Source: a virus. Taken from it: a stretch of 40,347 nt of DNA. The notes beneath the pieces are model-generated. The model was not told the DNA's origin. It did not search any database and was given only the letters and a program-made list of their open reading frames with translations. The stretch covers positions 1-40,347 of the IMG/VR virus record IMGVR_UViG_3300033155_001455. One strand, written 5' to 3'. Made by a program: the position numbers and the translations under genes. This document shows, piece after piece, positions 13,261-21,777 of this stretch. How positions within the stretch are numbered: the stretch's first letter is position 1; the number at the start of each line of letters is the position of its first letter.

Positions 13261-15333
13261 ATGTCATACTTCTTAAAATATAGTAGTCTTGAGTACGGTT
13301 CTACTAATATACAAGTAACAGAATTCTCAAATTATCAGTCAGCGTTAGATGCCGCTAAAGAAAAAGCAAATCAAGGCTTCGCTACTACTATAGAAACTGG
13401 TACTACTCACATACATGTAGAGAAAGAATCGCAAGACCCGACTCCTCCGCCCACTCCTCCTACAACACAATGCTGCCCAGAAAATGCCTGTAACTTAGGT
13501 ATAGTAGAAGGCGAAAATATCAGTGAAGCAGATTTAGAAAAAAATACGGTAATTTTGGAAAAATTGGCTAGTACTGGTAAGGGAATTTATTTTCCTGCTG
13601 GAACTTATGAATTCAGCCGTTCTGTGAAATGGAGTTCCTCAAATAATATAGTTATTAAAGGAGATGGAAAATCCAGTAAAGTTGTTCAAAAGCATCTGGG
13701 AACTCGCCCTGGTTTATTTAGATTTGATTCTTGCTATAATATTGAGATTTCCAGTCTACAGTTAGTTGGAACAAATGCCCAAGGTTATGTCCCAGAATCA
13801 GCTACTAAAAATGAATATGCTATTGGCTGTTTTAAATCTGATAATATCAAAGTTTCTAACTGCGATATATGGGGCTTTCCCACTGACAAGGCAATTCTTT
13901 TCCGAGATTGCTGGTGCGTAAAAGTCGACAATTGTCTTTTGTATTATAACGTAAGCCGAGGTGAGGACGGATGTGATATTTATGTACAAGAATCCCAAAG
14001 TCCTTATGAAGCCGATGTCACTAGATACATTGAAATAACAAATAATAAGTTATTATCAAATAATCTTGGAGGAATTCTATGTACTAGCCCTAATTCTGGG
14101 TTAATTATCACAGGTAATACGGTAGTAACATGCGACAAAAATCTCGTAGAAATTCAAGACCGAAATCTTATTAATAGAAAAGAAGGTATTGAAATCCACT
14201 ATGCCGTAAGCAATGCTGATGGAAATAATAGAGATATTAATGAGGCTATCTGTGCAAATAATTTAGTAAAAAATTGCAGATGGTCAGGTATATACTGCAA
14301 TAATTCAATATATGGTGATAATAACCCTGGTGGAATTAAAGGTTCTATTACTGGTAATACGATTGTTAATACCTGTGTAGAAACAAAGAAATATCAAATA
14401 GCAAATAAAAGAGCTGGTATTTGTATTCAACAGCACCAACAATTGGTCATAGCCAACAATGTTATTAGAGACGTTGGTCCAGATGCCACAAATGGACAAG
14501 AACATGCTGGAATTATTGTAGAATGCACAACACCCAAAACAAAGAATATTAAATGTTCTGCAATAGTAAATAATAATATTATTACAACTGTAGACGGACA
14601 CGGAATTTTAGTAGGCAATTCTGGGGGTAAGTACAATATAACAAGCAATATCGTCCAAAATTGCACAAAAGCATTTTTATTCGTTAATGGTCTTGCTAAA
14701 GGAGGTTTTCATATTGACGGAAACTCTTTCCTTAACGAAATTGATAATTATGGATACCACAAAATGGTGATCCTCGCAGGAGGCAAGGACGGTAACTTAA
14801 ATTTCACTAATAATCTCATTAGTTCGGAAGAGAAAGTTATCTTTTCCAACTCTGCGATAATGCTACATTGTTCCTTGAATAAAGCAAATATTATTGGAAA
14901 TAAACTGATTGGACCTACTGCTCATACGACAAATATTCGTGGAATGTATTTAGACGTAATTAAGAAAAGTGGCCGCCATTTAGAAATGGTTTTAAAAGAC
15001 AATTACATTGCCAATGCAAAATATGGTATTTATGGAGGAGGAACTCCTGCTGCTTATTGCGGGCCAACGATTATGGAAGGTACAACATGGGAGAATGTAA
15101 CCGTTAAAATTAGCGGAGATTCTAAACCTTATATCTTTGAAGGCGAAAAAACATTTGAAGGAAGATGTACTATTTATTCCGACTCAAATCCAAGTAATGG
15201 AACTTGGTTGCTGGGAGATAGCCGAACAGTAAAAATACCAAAATTAGATCAACCATTTTATTTCGCATGTGTTAAATCAGGAAACGGTTCTTCTAGCAAT
15301 TGGCTAGGTGGATCAAAAATTAGGAACAGATAA
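13261..15333 (+). CDS. tail fibre/tailspike, right-handed beta-helix protein
   Basis: A 690-residue virion protein. The N-terminal ~55 residues form a small mixed domain, then a Pro/Thr linker (PTPPPTPPTTQCCP, ~60-73), then a pectate-lyase-like parallel beta helix: FPAGTYEFSRSV (~117-128) starts it, and many coil turns follow in the pattern N-I-x-I-S/x-N-x-I/V, for example NIEISSLQLVG, YIEITNNKLLSNN and NITSNIVQNC. The end (about 600-690) is a different beta domain. Phage beta helices bind or cut surface polysaccharides. No catalytic residues can be named. It has its own promoter and overlaps the dCMP deaminase start by one base. Confidence 0.8.
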   Translation: MSYFLKYSSLEYGSTNIQVTEFSNYQSALDAAKEKANQGFATTIETGTTHIHVEKESQDPTPPPTPPTTQCCPENACNLGIVEGENISEADLEKNTVILEKLASTGKGIYFPAGTYEFSRSVKWSSSNNIVIKGDGKSSKVVQKHLGTRPGLFRFDSCYNIEISSLQLVGTNAQGYVPESATKNEYAIGCFKSDNIKVSNCDIWGFPTDKAILFRDCWCVKVDNCLLYYNVSRGEDGCDIYVQESQSPYEADVTRYIEITNNKLLSNNLGGILCTSPNSGLIITGNTVVTCDKNLVEIQDRNLINRKEGIEIHYAVSNADGNNRDINEAICANNLVKNCRWSGIYCNNSIYGDNNPGGIKGSITGNTIVNTCVETKKYQIANKRAGICIQQHQQLVIANNVIRDVGPDATNGQEHAGIIVECTTPKTKNIKCSAIVNNNIITTVDGHGILVGNSGGKYNITSNIVQNCTKAFLFVNGLAKGGFHIDGNSFLNEIDNYGYHKMVILAGGKDGNLNFTNNLISSEEKVIFSNSAIMLHCSLNKANIIGNKLIGPTAHTTNIRGMYLDVIKKSGRHLEMVLKDNYIANAKYGIYGGGTPAAYCGPTIMEGTTWENVTVKISGDSKPYIFEGEKTFEGRCTIYSDSNPSNGTWLLGDSRTVKIPKLDQPFYFACVKSGNGSSSNWLGGSKIRNR

Positions 15334-15830
15334 TGCACGAGTATATTGACATACCCGATTGGGACGATTATTTTATGACCCAGGCTATGCTAGTAGCCAC
15401 CAGATCCCAGGACGCACAATGGCAATGCGGCTGTGTTATGGTTAGGGATAGAAAAATATTATCAACAGGTTATAATTCTTTTCCTAGAAATATGCCAGAT
15501 GATATTCTGCCTAATACCAGACCTTTAAAATACGACTGGATGATCCACAGCGAAGCTAACGCTATTTATAATGCTACGGTGCCCCTACATGGGGCTACCT
15601 GCTATGTTAATGGACATCCGTGCCTAGAATGCCTAAAAGCCTGTTATCAAAATGGGGTTATTGATTTTGTTGTAACAAAAGGTAAAGCCACAATGATGGA
15701 AAACTACACCGATCATCAACGAAAAGTGTATTCAGATCTATTGAAATTTGGAAAAATACAAATAAAAGAAATAAAAATTGATACAGGCTCTGTAGATAGG
15801 GCATTAAATATTATTGAAAAATCTAACTAA
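15333..15830 (+). CDS. deoxycytidylate (dCMP) deaminase
   Basis: Converts dCMP to dUMP, feeding thymidylate synthesis. The 165-residue zinc hydrolase has HSEANAI with H72 and E74 (catalytic Glu) and PCLEC with C97 and C100 as the zinc ligands. QWQCGCVMVRDRKILSTGYNSFP is the family N-terminal strand. The His/Cys spacing is that of T4-like dCMP deaminases. The gene starts in the TAATG of the tail-fibre stop. With dUTPase and RNR nearby it belongs to the dNTP-supply set. Confidence 0.9.
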   Translation: MHEYIDIPDWDDYFMTQAMLVATRSQDAQWQCGCVMVRDRKILSTGYNSFPRNMPDDILPNTRPLKYDWMIHSEANAIYNATVPLHGATCYVNGHPCLECLKACYQNGVIDFVVTKGKATMMENYTDHQRKVYSDLLKFGKIQIKEIKIDTGSVDRALNIIEKSN

Positions 15831-15837
15831 ATACCAC

Positions 15838-15866
15838 TTTACAGATTGGCCCCATCGGTGTATAAT
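15838..15866 (+). promoter_or_regulatory. promoter of the 15873-16117 RNA
   Basis: TTTACA (15838-15843), 17-nt spacer, TATAAT (15861-15866). Start of transcription expected near 15873. Confidence 0.8.
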
Positions 15867-15872
15867 ATGAAT

Positions 15873-16117
15873 GAGTTGGGCTTAAAGAACAGTTAGCTAA
15901 AACCTTAATTAGCTACGTTAAGTTAAAGCGGCACAACCCAGCTCAGTTATAGTTTCGTTTGGTGGTGCAATATAGATAAAGCAACCTGCTAGATGTCGGT
16001 TTAAAACTCACTAAACAGTTGAAAACGAACCCTTTGTTAGCCTTTCGAAACACAACCGTGTCGCTTTTAAAAAATAATACCCGCTATGTATATCTGTGTA
16101 TATAGTGGGTTTTTTTT
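15873..16117 (+). ncRNA. candidate structured non-coding RNA (~245 nt), unknown family
   Basis: The 309-nt gap between genes has no ORF of note but has a good promoter at one end and a strong hairpin terminator at the other. The first half folds neatly: TGAGTTGGG (~15871-15879) pairs with CCCAGCTCA, enclosing CTTAA/TTAAG and the hairpin TAGCTAA/TTAGCTA. The second half offers GTTTA/TAAAC and a long-range GTTTCG/CGAAAC pairing. It is not a tRNA, tmRNA, RNase P or cobalamin switch by motif check. It either is a free RNA or a long leader of the small gene at 16140 and the RNR, with the terminator as attenuator. Confidence 0.6.
16079..16117 (+). terminator. intrinsic terminator/attenuator before the RNR gene pair
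   Basis: ACCCGCTATGTATA (16079-16092) pairs with TGTATATAGTGGGT (16097-16110) over 14 positions, three being wobbles, with loop TCTG and a run of T to 16117. Confidence 0.9.
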
Positions 16118-16139
16118 ACCATTTTAGGAGAATTAGGAA

Positions 16140-16445
16140 ATGTCAGAAGAATTAAATTTTGTTAGATTAGCATCAGATGAAAAACCTTATGAAATTGAGA
16201 TTTTAGTAAGAGATTCTGAAGGAAATCCCACGGGCAAAAAGAAGACTTTTAAAACAGACGATCCTCATAAATTGTGGGAATTCTACAATCGGCATCAAGG
16301 CCGACCTAAGCGACGTAAAAAGAAACAAAACGTCGACAATAAGAAACAGCGTTATAACAATCAAAAGAAAGAATCTTTGCCTAGTGATGAACAGGGCCAG
16401 AAGATTCTTCGTGAAATCTATGGTGATGACAAAGAGAAAGAATAG
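16140..16445 (+). CDS. small basic hypothetical protein (101 aa)
   Basis: A 101-residue protein with an N-terminal domain of about 55 residues (strand-rich, starting MSEELNFVRLASDEKPYEIE), followed by a Lys/Arg-rich segment (RPKRRKKKQNVDNKKQR) and a charged C-terminus. The basic tract suggests binding to nucleic acid or to an acidic partner. Ribosome site AGGAGAATTAGG directly before the ATG. It is probably cotranscribed with RNR, 11 nt downstream. Confidence 0.6.
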   Translation: MSEELNFVRLASDEKPYEIEILVRDSEGNPTGKKKTFKTDDPHKLWEFYNRHQGRPKRRKKKQNVDNKKQRYNNQKKESLPSDEQGQKILREIYGDDKEKE

Positions 16446-16456
16446 GGAAATAAACT

Positions 16457-18790
16457 GTGTCAACTTCAACAATTAAAGCTTTGCAAGATTATATTTTTAC
16501 TTCTAAGTATGCACGATGGATCGAAGATAAAAACAGACGAGAGACATGGAATGAGGCTGTGAATCGAGTTAGGGATATGATGCTAACTCAATATGAAGAC
16601 AAGGACGTAGAAGAAGAAATCAACTGGGCCTACGACATGATGCAGAAGAAGCGTATGTTAGGTTCTCAACGAGCACTTCAGTTTGGCGGTAAGCCTGCAT
16701 TTAAAAAGAATGCCAGAATCTACAACTGTGTGGCTTCATATTGTGATAGGCCCAGATTCTTCCAAGAATATTTTTGGCTTCTACTGTGTGGCTGTGGAGC
16801 TGGTTTTTCAGTTCAGAAACATCATGTAGCAAAGCTTCCAGAGTTGAATTTTTCTCCAAAAGAAGTTGTAACACATACTATTCCTGACAGTATTGAAGGT
16901 TGGTCAGACGCGCTTGGAATCTTGCTTACAACTTATCTTGGCGTTGCAACCGATCCAAAGTTTGAGGAATGGCTTAACGTTGAAGTAGAATTTGATTATT
17001 CTGAAATTAGACCAAAAGGCGCTCCTCTTTCTAGTGGAACTGGTAAAGCTCCTGGTCCAGAAGGCCTTAATCAATCCCTGGATAAAATTAGAGATATCTT
17101 AAATCGTTGTACTCATAGTGGTCAAAAAAGACTTCGACCAATCGACGCTTTTGATATTTGTATGCATACTGCTGACGCAGTTTTAAGTGGTGGTGTCAGA
17201 CGGTCTGCAACCATCGCCTTGTTTTCAGCAGACGATATGGAAATGGCTCAATCTAAAACTGGCAGTTGGTGGACAGAAAACCCTCAAAGAAGTAGGGCTA
17301 ATATTTCTGCTTTACTTGTTAGAAATCAAACTACGAAGGAAGAGTTTGAAAAACTAATTGATTGTGTTAAGCAATTTGGAGAACCTGGATTTTACTGGTC
17401 CGATTCTCCAGAAATGGTTCCCAATCCTTGTGTTGAGATCGGCTTCTTTACTTATGATATTGTTGATGAAAAGAAGTTCAACAAATGGAAAGAAAAGCAT
17501 TCAACTGAAGCAATTACCTGTGATCCCGAAAAGATTGGTCTAAAATCTGGATGGCAAGGCTGCAATCTTTCAACTACTAATTGTGCAAATCTAAGAGGTA
17601 GTACGAAAGAAGAGAAAGTAGCATGGTTTATGGACAATGTAAAGGCCGCGACTATTGTAGGAACACTACAGGCTGGCTTTACAAATCTAGAATATCTTGG
17701 AGAGACTTCTGAGAACATCTTCAGACGAGAGGCTCTACTGGGCGTTTCGATGACTGGAATGATGGATAATTATGAAGTTGTTCTAGATCCTGATGTCCAA
17801 CGTGAAGCTGCTTCTCTAGTAAAGAAAGTTAATAAAGATATCGCATCCAAAATCGGAATTAACTTGTTTGCTCGTGGAACATGTTTGAAACCAGAAGGTA
17901 CTGGAAGCCTTATTTTGGGTACTTTGGCTACTGGTATTCACTCACATCACTATGTACGTTATCTTAGAACAGTACAAGCTAACGTAGATGAGAACGTTTA
18001 TCAATACTTTAAGTCTGTAAACCCAACTGCTTGCGAACCATCACTAAATTCTGCTACAAATACCGATGATGTTATCTACTTCCCAATTGAAGTTCCAGAC
18101 GGGGCTAAAACCAAAAATCAATTGCCAGCAGTAGAAATGTTGAAATTGGTTAAAAGCACTCAGCAAAACTGGGTGATGGCAGGAAGAAGAAAAGATAAAT
18201 GTGTTATGCCGTTTATTGAGAATAATGTTTCAAATACGGTAACAGTCACAGAAGAAGAGTGGGACGAGGTAGTTGACTTTATCTATAAGAATAGAAAGTA
18301 TTTTACTGGTATCACATTACTTGGAACCAGTGGTGATAAAGATTATCCTCAAGCTCCTTACTGTTCTGTCTACACTTCTCGACAGATCGCTAAAGAATAT
18401 GGCGAGGCAGCTTTGTGGACTTCTGGCCTTATTGAATTAGCCATTAGAGCATTCAATGGTCAGTTGTATACAGCATGTTTGGCAATTACTAATCCAGACT
18501 ATAATCCGTCAAATGATTTTGATATTAATATGGATAAGTCTGATGATCTAAAAATTGCAGCGGCTAGAAAAGAATTTGTGGAAAAGTCTAGAAGATTTGC
18601 TGATAAGTATTTTGATAGTGATTATCAAAGGCTTACATACTGTTTGAAAGATGTATTTAATTATAAACGATGGTACGATCTTAGAAGAACGTTTGAATCT
18701 GTGGACTATACCTCACTTGTAGAATACGAAGATAATACAACTCCAGAACAAGAAATCTCATGTGCAGGGGGAGCTTGCAGCATTGTCTAG
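16457..18790 (+). CDS. nrdJ: class II ribonucleotide reductase (B12-dependent RTPR)
   Basis: Reduces ribonucleotides to deoxyribonucleotides using adenosylcobalamin and no oxygen. The 777-residue size fits the monomeric triphosphate reductase of the Lactobacillus type. Visible marks: IYNCVASYC with a substrate-site Cys (C91), LLLCGCGAGFSVQKHHV, SGGVRRSATIALFS, the NPCVEIGFF motif (Asn, thiyl-radical Cys and Glu), CNLSTTNCAN, and the C-terminal redox pair CAGGAC (CxxxxC). GTG start behind AGGGAAA. No intein. No class I NrdB follows. As the host or environment must supply B12, the phage's host makes or imports it. Overlaps PhoH. Confidence 0.92.
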   Translation: MSTSTIKALQDYIFTSKYARWIEDKNRRETWNEAVNRVRDMMLTQYEDKDVEEEINWAYDMMQKKRMLGSQRALQFGGKPAFKKNARIYNCVASYCDRPRFFQEYFWLLLCGCGAGFSVQKHHVAKLPELNFSPKEVVTHTIPDSIEGWSDALGILLTTYLGVATDPKFEEWLNVEVEFDYSEIRPKGAPLSSGTGKAPGPEGLNQSLDKIRDILNRCTHSGQKRLRPIDAFDICMHTADAVLSGGVRRSATIALFSADDMEMAQSKTGSWWTENPQRSRANISALLVRNQTTKEEFEKLIDCVKQFGEPGFYWSDSPEMVPNPCVEIGFFTYDIVDEKKFNKWKEKHSTEAITCDPEKIGLKSGWQGCNLSTTNCANLRGSTKEEKVAWFMDNVKAATIVGTLQAGFTNLEYLGETSENIFRREALLGVSMTGMMDNYEVVLDPDVQREAASLVKKVNKDIASKIGINLFARGTCLKPEGTGSLILGTLATGIHSHHYVRYLRTVQANVDENVYQYFKSVNPTACEPSLNSATNTDDVIYFPIEVPDGAKTKNQLPAVEMLKLVKSTQQNWVMAGRRKDKCVMPFIENNVSNTVTVTEEEWDEVVDFIYKNRKYFTGITLLGTSGDKDYPQAPYCSVYTSRQIAKEYGEAALWTSGLIELAIRAFNGQLYTACLAITNPDYNPSNDFDINMDKSDDLKIAAARKEFVEKSRRFADKYFDSDYQRLTYCLKDVFNYKRWYDLRRTFESVDYTSLVEYEDNTTPEQEISCAGGACSIV

Positions 18791-19478
18791 AAAAACTGAA
18801 AAACAACCAAAGCACCGTTCGCCTTCTGCTAAAACTCCTGGGCAAAGGCATTATATCAAAGAAATTCTTGCAAAGGACATTGTAATTTGTCAAGGTCCAG
18901 CAGGAACAGGCAAAACTCACTTGGCAGTTGGTATGGCTGTTAGTAGTTTAAGAAAAGGTGAGGTTCAGCGAATTATTATCGCTAGACCTGTTGTAGAGGC
19001 TGGTGAACAGATTGGGTTTTTACCAGGGGAATTAGAGAAGAAAATGAACCCGTTTGTTCGCCCTTGTCTAGATGAATTATCCGAATATGCTTCTAATAGT
19101 GAAATTGTTGCATGGCAGAATGAGGGCATTTTAGAAATTGCCCCCATTGGGTTTATGAGGGGCAGAACTTTTAAAGATTCCTTTATTGTCTGCGACGAAT
19201 GTCAGAATCTGGATTTCAACCAAATGGAAATGTTGCTGACTAGATTTGGAATGCAGTCGAAAATGGTTTTAACGGGTGATGCCTCTCAGTCTGACCTATT
19301 AAAGAATAATCAGGGTGCATTTGCCTATGCTTGTGCTTTATTCGAGAATGATGATGAAATCTCAGTAGTACACTTGGACAATAAGGACAATCAGAGAAAT
19401 CCTTTGGTTGGTAAAATTATAGATAAATGGAAAAGCAACCTTTACAAGTTCAAGGAAACTGGTAAAATAAATGAGTGA
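18783..19478 (+). CDS. phoH: PhoH-like ATPase
   Basis: A PhoH-family P-loop protein, 232 residues from the TTG at 18783; a GTG at 18762 is also in frame, but GGGGGAG at 18766-18772 sits at normal distance only from TTG. Walker A is CQGPAGTGKTHLAVG, followed by the family block IIARPVVEAGEQIGFLPG, the Walker B/DE motif FIVCDECQNL and FLTGDASQ-like VLTGDASQSDL. PhoH proteins are frequent in phages and have weak ATPase/helicase activity; the exact job is unknown. Overlaps RNR by 8 bases and the tiny gene at 19471 by 8. Confidence 0.88.
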   Translation: MSRKTEKQPKHRSPSAKTPGQRHYIKEILAKDIVICQGPAGTGKTHLAVGMAVSSLRKGEVQRIIIARPVVEAGEQIGFLPGELEKKMNPFVRPCLDELSEYASNSEIVAWQNEGILEIAPIGFMRGRTFKDSFIVCDECQNLDFNQMEMLLTRFGMQSKMVLTGDASQSDLLKNNQGAFAYACALFENDDEISVVHLDNKDNQRNPLVGKIIDKWKSNLYKFKETGKINE

Positions 19479-19578
19479 AATCTTGGAAGCCTGTTTCCAG
19501 ATACTATTTAATATACTGGTTCTCTTGTTCATGTTTTTTATTGCTAGTTTAATAAAAAGTTTATTAATACTGGTATAA
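19471..19578 (+). CDS. tiny single-span membrane protein (35 aa)
   Basis: ATG 19471 overlaps the end of phoH by 8 bases and gives 35 residues: MSEILEACFQ, then a long hydrophobic stretch (about 11-35, rich in Leu, Ile, Phe). It looks like a single membrane helix. A weak AAGGAAA lies 12 nt upstream. Such small membrane peptides are common in phages but nothing more specific can be said; chance is possible. Confidence 0.45.
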   Translation: MSEILEACFQILFNILVLLFMFFIASLIKSLLILV

Positions 19579-19634
19579 AAGGAAAAGGAATGTAACAGCT
19601 AAAGTAATCGTGTTAGGATTGCCTAGAGGAAATA

Positions 19635-20369
19635 ATGCATCCATATCAAAAAGGTTATAGTGTTTTACCACAGCTGGAGAAGCTGGATCAGTCTCCATTT
19701 GTTCGTGATGAAAATTACGAGCATTATATAGCAGAAAAGAAAAAGGCTTGTGAGAATCAACAGGTCTATCTATCAAACAATACTTTTCTTTTAAGTCGTG
19801 TTTTAACTCGCCTTCAAGATATTGTAAAAGAACATGCGGACTGGGTAAAAAAGCCTTATACCTTTTCCAATATAGCAATGCAATTGCAGGAAGATATTGC
19901 TGTACATTCGGCATTTAATGGTAGGGATTGCCTTGAGGCTACTCATATCTGTTTCCCTTCTAGTTGGAGACCAGAAGAAAAAATAGGTAAACCTCTTAGT
20001 GAGATACATGCTTCGATCCCTGGAATCAATTTAGACAATAGTTACAAAGTAGCGGAGCTTGCCAGTAAACAAGGGCCATTTCAAAGATTTGTCTGGTCGC
20101 CGATTTTTGAAGATAAGATTAATTTCCATCCAGATCTGCCAAAAGCCGAATTTAATCCAAAGAAACCTTTTATAAAAGTTAAGGTAGAAAAACAAATAAC
20201 TTATCCCCTACCCGAATTAGGGTGTTTTTTGTTTATTTTACGGCAATATATAGTCGACCCCATTCTTCCAGATTTATACAAGTCCTGTATGGGAATGACT
20301 GACGAGCAAAAGAAATACAAAGGCATTAAGGACAATTTTTTAGAATATTTAGGAAAGCTGTATGCGTAA
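19635..20369 (+). CDS. DUF3445-like heme-dependent oxidative N-demethylase homologue
   Basis: A 244-residue protein resembling the DUF3445 family (heme-dependent oxidative N-demethylase). The central ICFPSSWRPEEKIGKPLSE (about 107-125), followed by IHASIPG, matches the family L-P-S-x-W-x-x-x-x-K-x-G-x-x-x-x-x-I-H-A-x-V-P-G block, and VEKQITYPLPELGCFLFI matches the family R-x-E-R-Q-T-L-x-R-L-P-x-T-G-A-V-L-F-T-I block. A family role in phages is not known to me. Size is a little below the ~300 residues of bacterial members. Ribosome site AGAGGAAAT. Its stop overlaps the HNH gene. Confidence 0.62.
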   Translation: MHPYQKGYSVLPQLEKLDQSPFVRDENYEHYIAEKKKACENQQVYLSNNTFLLSRVLTRLQDIVKEHADWVKKPYTFSNIAMQLQEDIAVHSAFNGRDCLEATHICFPSSWRPEEKIGKPLSEIHASIPGINLDNSYKVAELASKQGPFQRFVWSPIFEDKINFHPDLPKAEFNPKKPFIKVKVEKQITYPLPELGCFLFILRQYIVDPILPDLYKSCMGMTDEQKKYKGIKDNFLEYLGKLYA

Positions 20370-20928
20370 GCATCGACGATGTTTGGTGTTAAATGCGGAC
20401 TATTCTGCTATAGGAATTATTTCTTGGCAAGATGCTATGATTCTGCATTACAAAAATAGCATAAGTGTGGTAGAATATTATAAAGAAGATTATATACTTC
20501 TGGCTGACGGAAGCCACCATCCAGTTCCCGCCGTAGTAACACTGAAAAAATACGTTCCTTCAGCTAAAAAGAATGTGGCATTCTCAAAAAAGAATGTTTT
20601 TATTAGAGACAGGTTGACATGTCAGTATTGTGGTGTTAAATTTAATATAGAAGAATTGACATTCGATCACGTTATACCTAAATGTAAATGGAGATATAAA
20701 GGTTCTCCAACAAAATGGGAAAATATTGTTACATCTTGCTACCCATGTAATCATAAAAAAGCAGATAAACCTTTGAGTGATACGGATTTGGTCCTACTTA
20801 AACAACCAGTAAAACCAAACCCAAGAAGTTACGTACTAGGACTTGCACCTTGGCAAATGTTACAGGCAGAATGGTTGCCTTATATTCCTAAGCATTATAA
20901 ATTGATGATGGGCGTTAGAAATGATTAA
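20362..20928 (+). CDS. HNH endonuclease
   Basis: A 188-residue HNH nuclease. The zinc-binding nuclease core lies at about 85-135: CQYCG, then DHVIPKCKW with the metal-binding Asp-His, ENIVTSCYPCNHKKAD with Asn and the second Cys pair plus the final His. The N-terminal part (VLNADYSAIGIISWQDAMIL) matches the common bacterial/phage HNH architecture that starts with L-V-L-N-x-x-Y. Freestanding homing or packaging-related nuclease are both possible. It overlaps the genes on both sides by 8 bases, arguing that it is fixed in the operon rather than a recent invader. Confidence 0.88.
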   Translation: MRKHRRCLVLNADYSAIGIISWQDAMILHYKNSISVVEYYKEDYILLADGSHHPVPAVVTLKKYVPSAKKNVAFSKKNVFIRDRLTCQYCGVKFNIEELTFDHVIPKCKWRYKGSPTKWENIVTSCYPCNHKKADKPLSDTDLVLLKQPVKPNPRSYVLGLAPWQMLQAEWLPYIPKHYKLMMGVRND

Positions 20929-21121
20929 TAGAAAAGTGTGTCAATCTCCTATAACTTGTCACGATTGTGGATTATTAGAAGACGAATATATTGAATATTT
21001 TGATGGCAATGGATGGTGCTGTTTTTGTGCGTATACGAATGGTCATATAGAAAAAGAAGATTTTTGGGACGATCAAGCTCAAAATAAAGAATTACATAAT
21101 TACTTCCGCAAACAAAAGTGA
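20921..21121 (+). CDS. small zinc-finger protein (66 aa)
   Basis: A 66-residue protein with two Cys pairs (C14-x2-C17 and C33-x2-C36) likely to bind one zinc, surrounded by acidic residues (EDEYIEYFDGNGW). It starts within the HNH gene and its last 6 codons contain the 5' arm and first loop of pseudoknot copy D. No family recognised. Confidence 0.65.
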   Translation: MINRKVCQSPITCHDCGLLEDEYIEYFDGNGWCCFCAYTNGHIEKEDFWDDQAQNKELHNYFRKQK

Positions 21122-21174
21122 GTTTTTGGCGGTTCTCAACTGATGCGGATGTAACTCCAAAACCGTCATTTTTT
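21103..21174 (+). promoter_or_regulatory. pseudoknot RNA element, copy D
   Basis: Stem 1: TCCGCA (21105-21110) with TGCGGA (21144-21149): base pairs are kept though the sequence differs from all other copies (CCATC-type). Stem 2: GGCGGTT (21128-21134) with AACCGTC (21161-21167), with a G-T wobble. Loops 17 and 9 nt, with AACAAAAGTGAGTTT in loop 1; the last loop is 9-11 nt depending on how stem 1 is ended. A and six T follow. The 5' part lies inside the preceding coding region. Downstream gene starts 37 nt later. Confidence 0.72.
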
Positions 21175-21211
21175 ACCCTTATTTTTAACTTAAAAAACGG
21201 TGTATAATCAA

Positions 21212-21541
21212 ATGCCAACCTATGAATACTTGTGTGATCCAGAAGACGGTGGCTGTGGAGAAGTCTTCAGCATTACCTGTTTAATTTCAGAGAAATCTGA
21301 AAAAGAACCAAAGTCGTGCCCACATTGTAAGAAGAAAAAAACTTTTTACCAACTATTTGGTTATGGAGCTTTCCATATGCCGAATACCTTGGGGTCTTGG
21401 GCTGATAAACAGGCATCTAGTATGAGCGAAGATGAAAAAGCAGAAATTCATTCTAAGCATTACGAGTATCGGCAAAGCGATGGTAAACCATCCTGGGTTC
21501 AAGTAGGAGATAGAATCGTACATAGAAGTGAATTAGAATAA
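21212..21541 (+). CDS. FmdB-like zinc-ribbon protein
   Basis: A 109-residue protein beginning MPTYEYLCD, the standard start of FmdB-family zinc ribbons; Cys8 and Cys15, then a CPHC knuckle at 36-39 form the ribbon. The remaining part (about 50-109) is polar and unstructured-looking. In phages this family is widespread but uncharacterised. No Shine-Dalgarno is visible; a perfect TATAAT (21203-21208) ends 3 nt before the ATG, inside the upstream DNA, which makes its expression odd. The next gene is 14 nt away. Confidence 0.75.
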   Translation: MPTYEYLCDPEDGGCGEVFSITCLISEKSEKEPKSCPHCKKKKTFYQLFGYGAFHMPNTLGSWADKQASSMSEDEKAEIHSKHYEYRQSDGKPSWVQVGDRIVHRSELE

Positions 21542-21555
21542 GGAAAATTATTCAA

Positions 21556-21777
21556 ATGGTACATGTAAGTAAAAGTCCTATTGAGGACACAAAAATTAAT
21601 GAAAATGCGCCTCATCAGGCAATAATTACAGTGACTTGTAATATACATGAAAAAGAAATTTCTGGAAAAGTCGTACATTTTCCTGTTGAAAGTTCCAGTA
21701 AAATGTTTACTTTTATTGGGAATAATTTTGAAGAAGCCAAAAAACAAGCACAAGATTTTTTAGATAGGATTTATTAA
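21556..21777 (+). CDS. small hypothetical protein (73 aa)
   Basis: 73 residues, soluble, with alternating strands and a C-terminal helix ending AQDFLDRIY. No motif recognised. AAGGAAA upstream; its stop overlaps the next start (TAATG). Confidence 0.6.
   Translation: MVHVSKSPIEDTKINENAPHQAIITVTCNIHEKEISGKVVHFPVESSSKMFTFIGNNFEEAKKQAQDFLDRIY

Noticed and set aside
15873-16117. Cobalamin riboswitch before the B12-dependent RNR
   Set aside because: The conserved B12 box and core (GCCACTG-type sequence and the GGGAA loop) are not present; the fold differs.
18762-18783. GTG start of PhoH at 18762
   Set aside because: No ribosome site precedes it, whereas GGGGGAG lies at the right distance from TTG 18783.
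21200-21214. Promoter with TATAAT immediately in front of the zinc-ribbon gene
   Set aside because: The start of transcription would fall at or after the ATG and there is no -35 at the right distance; the box is only 3 nt from the start codon.
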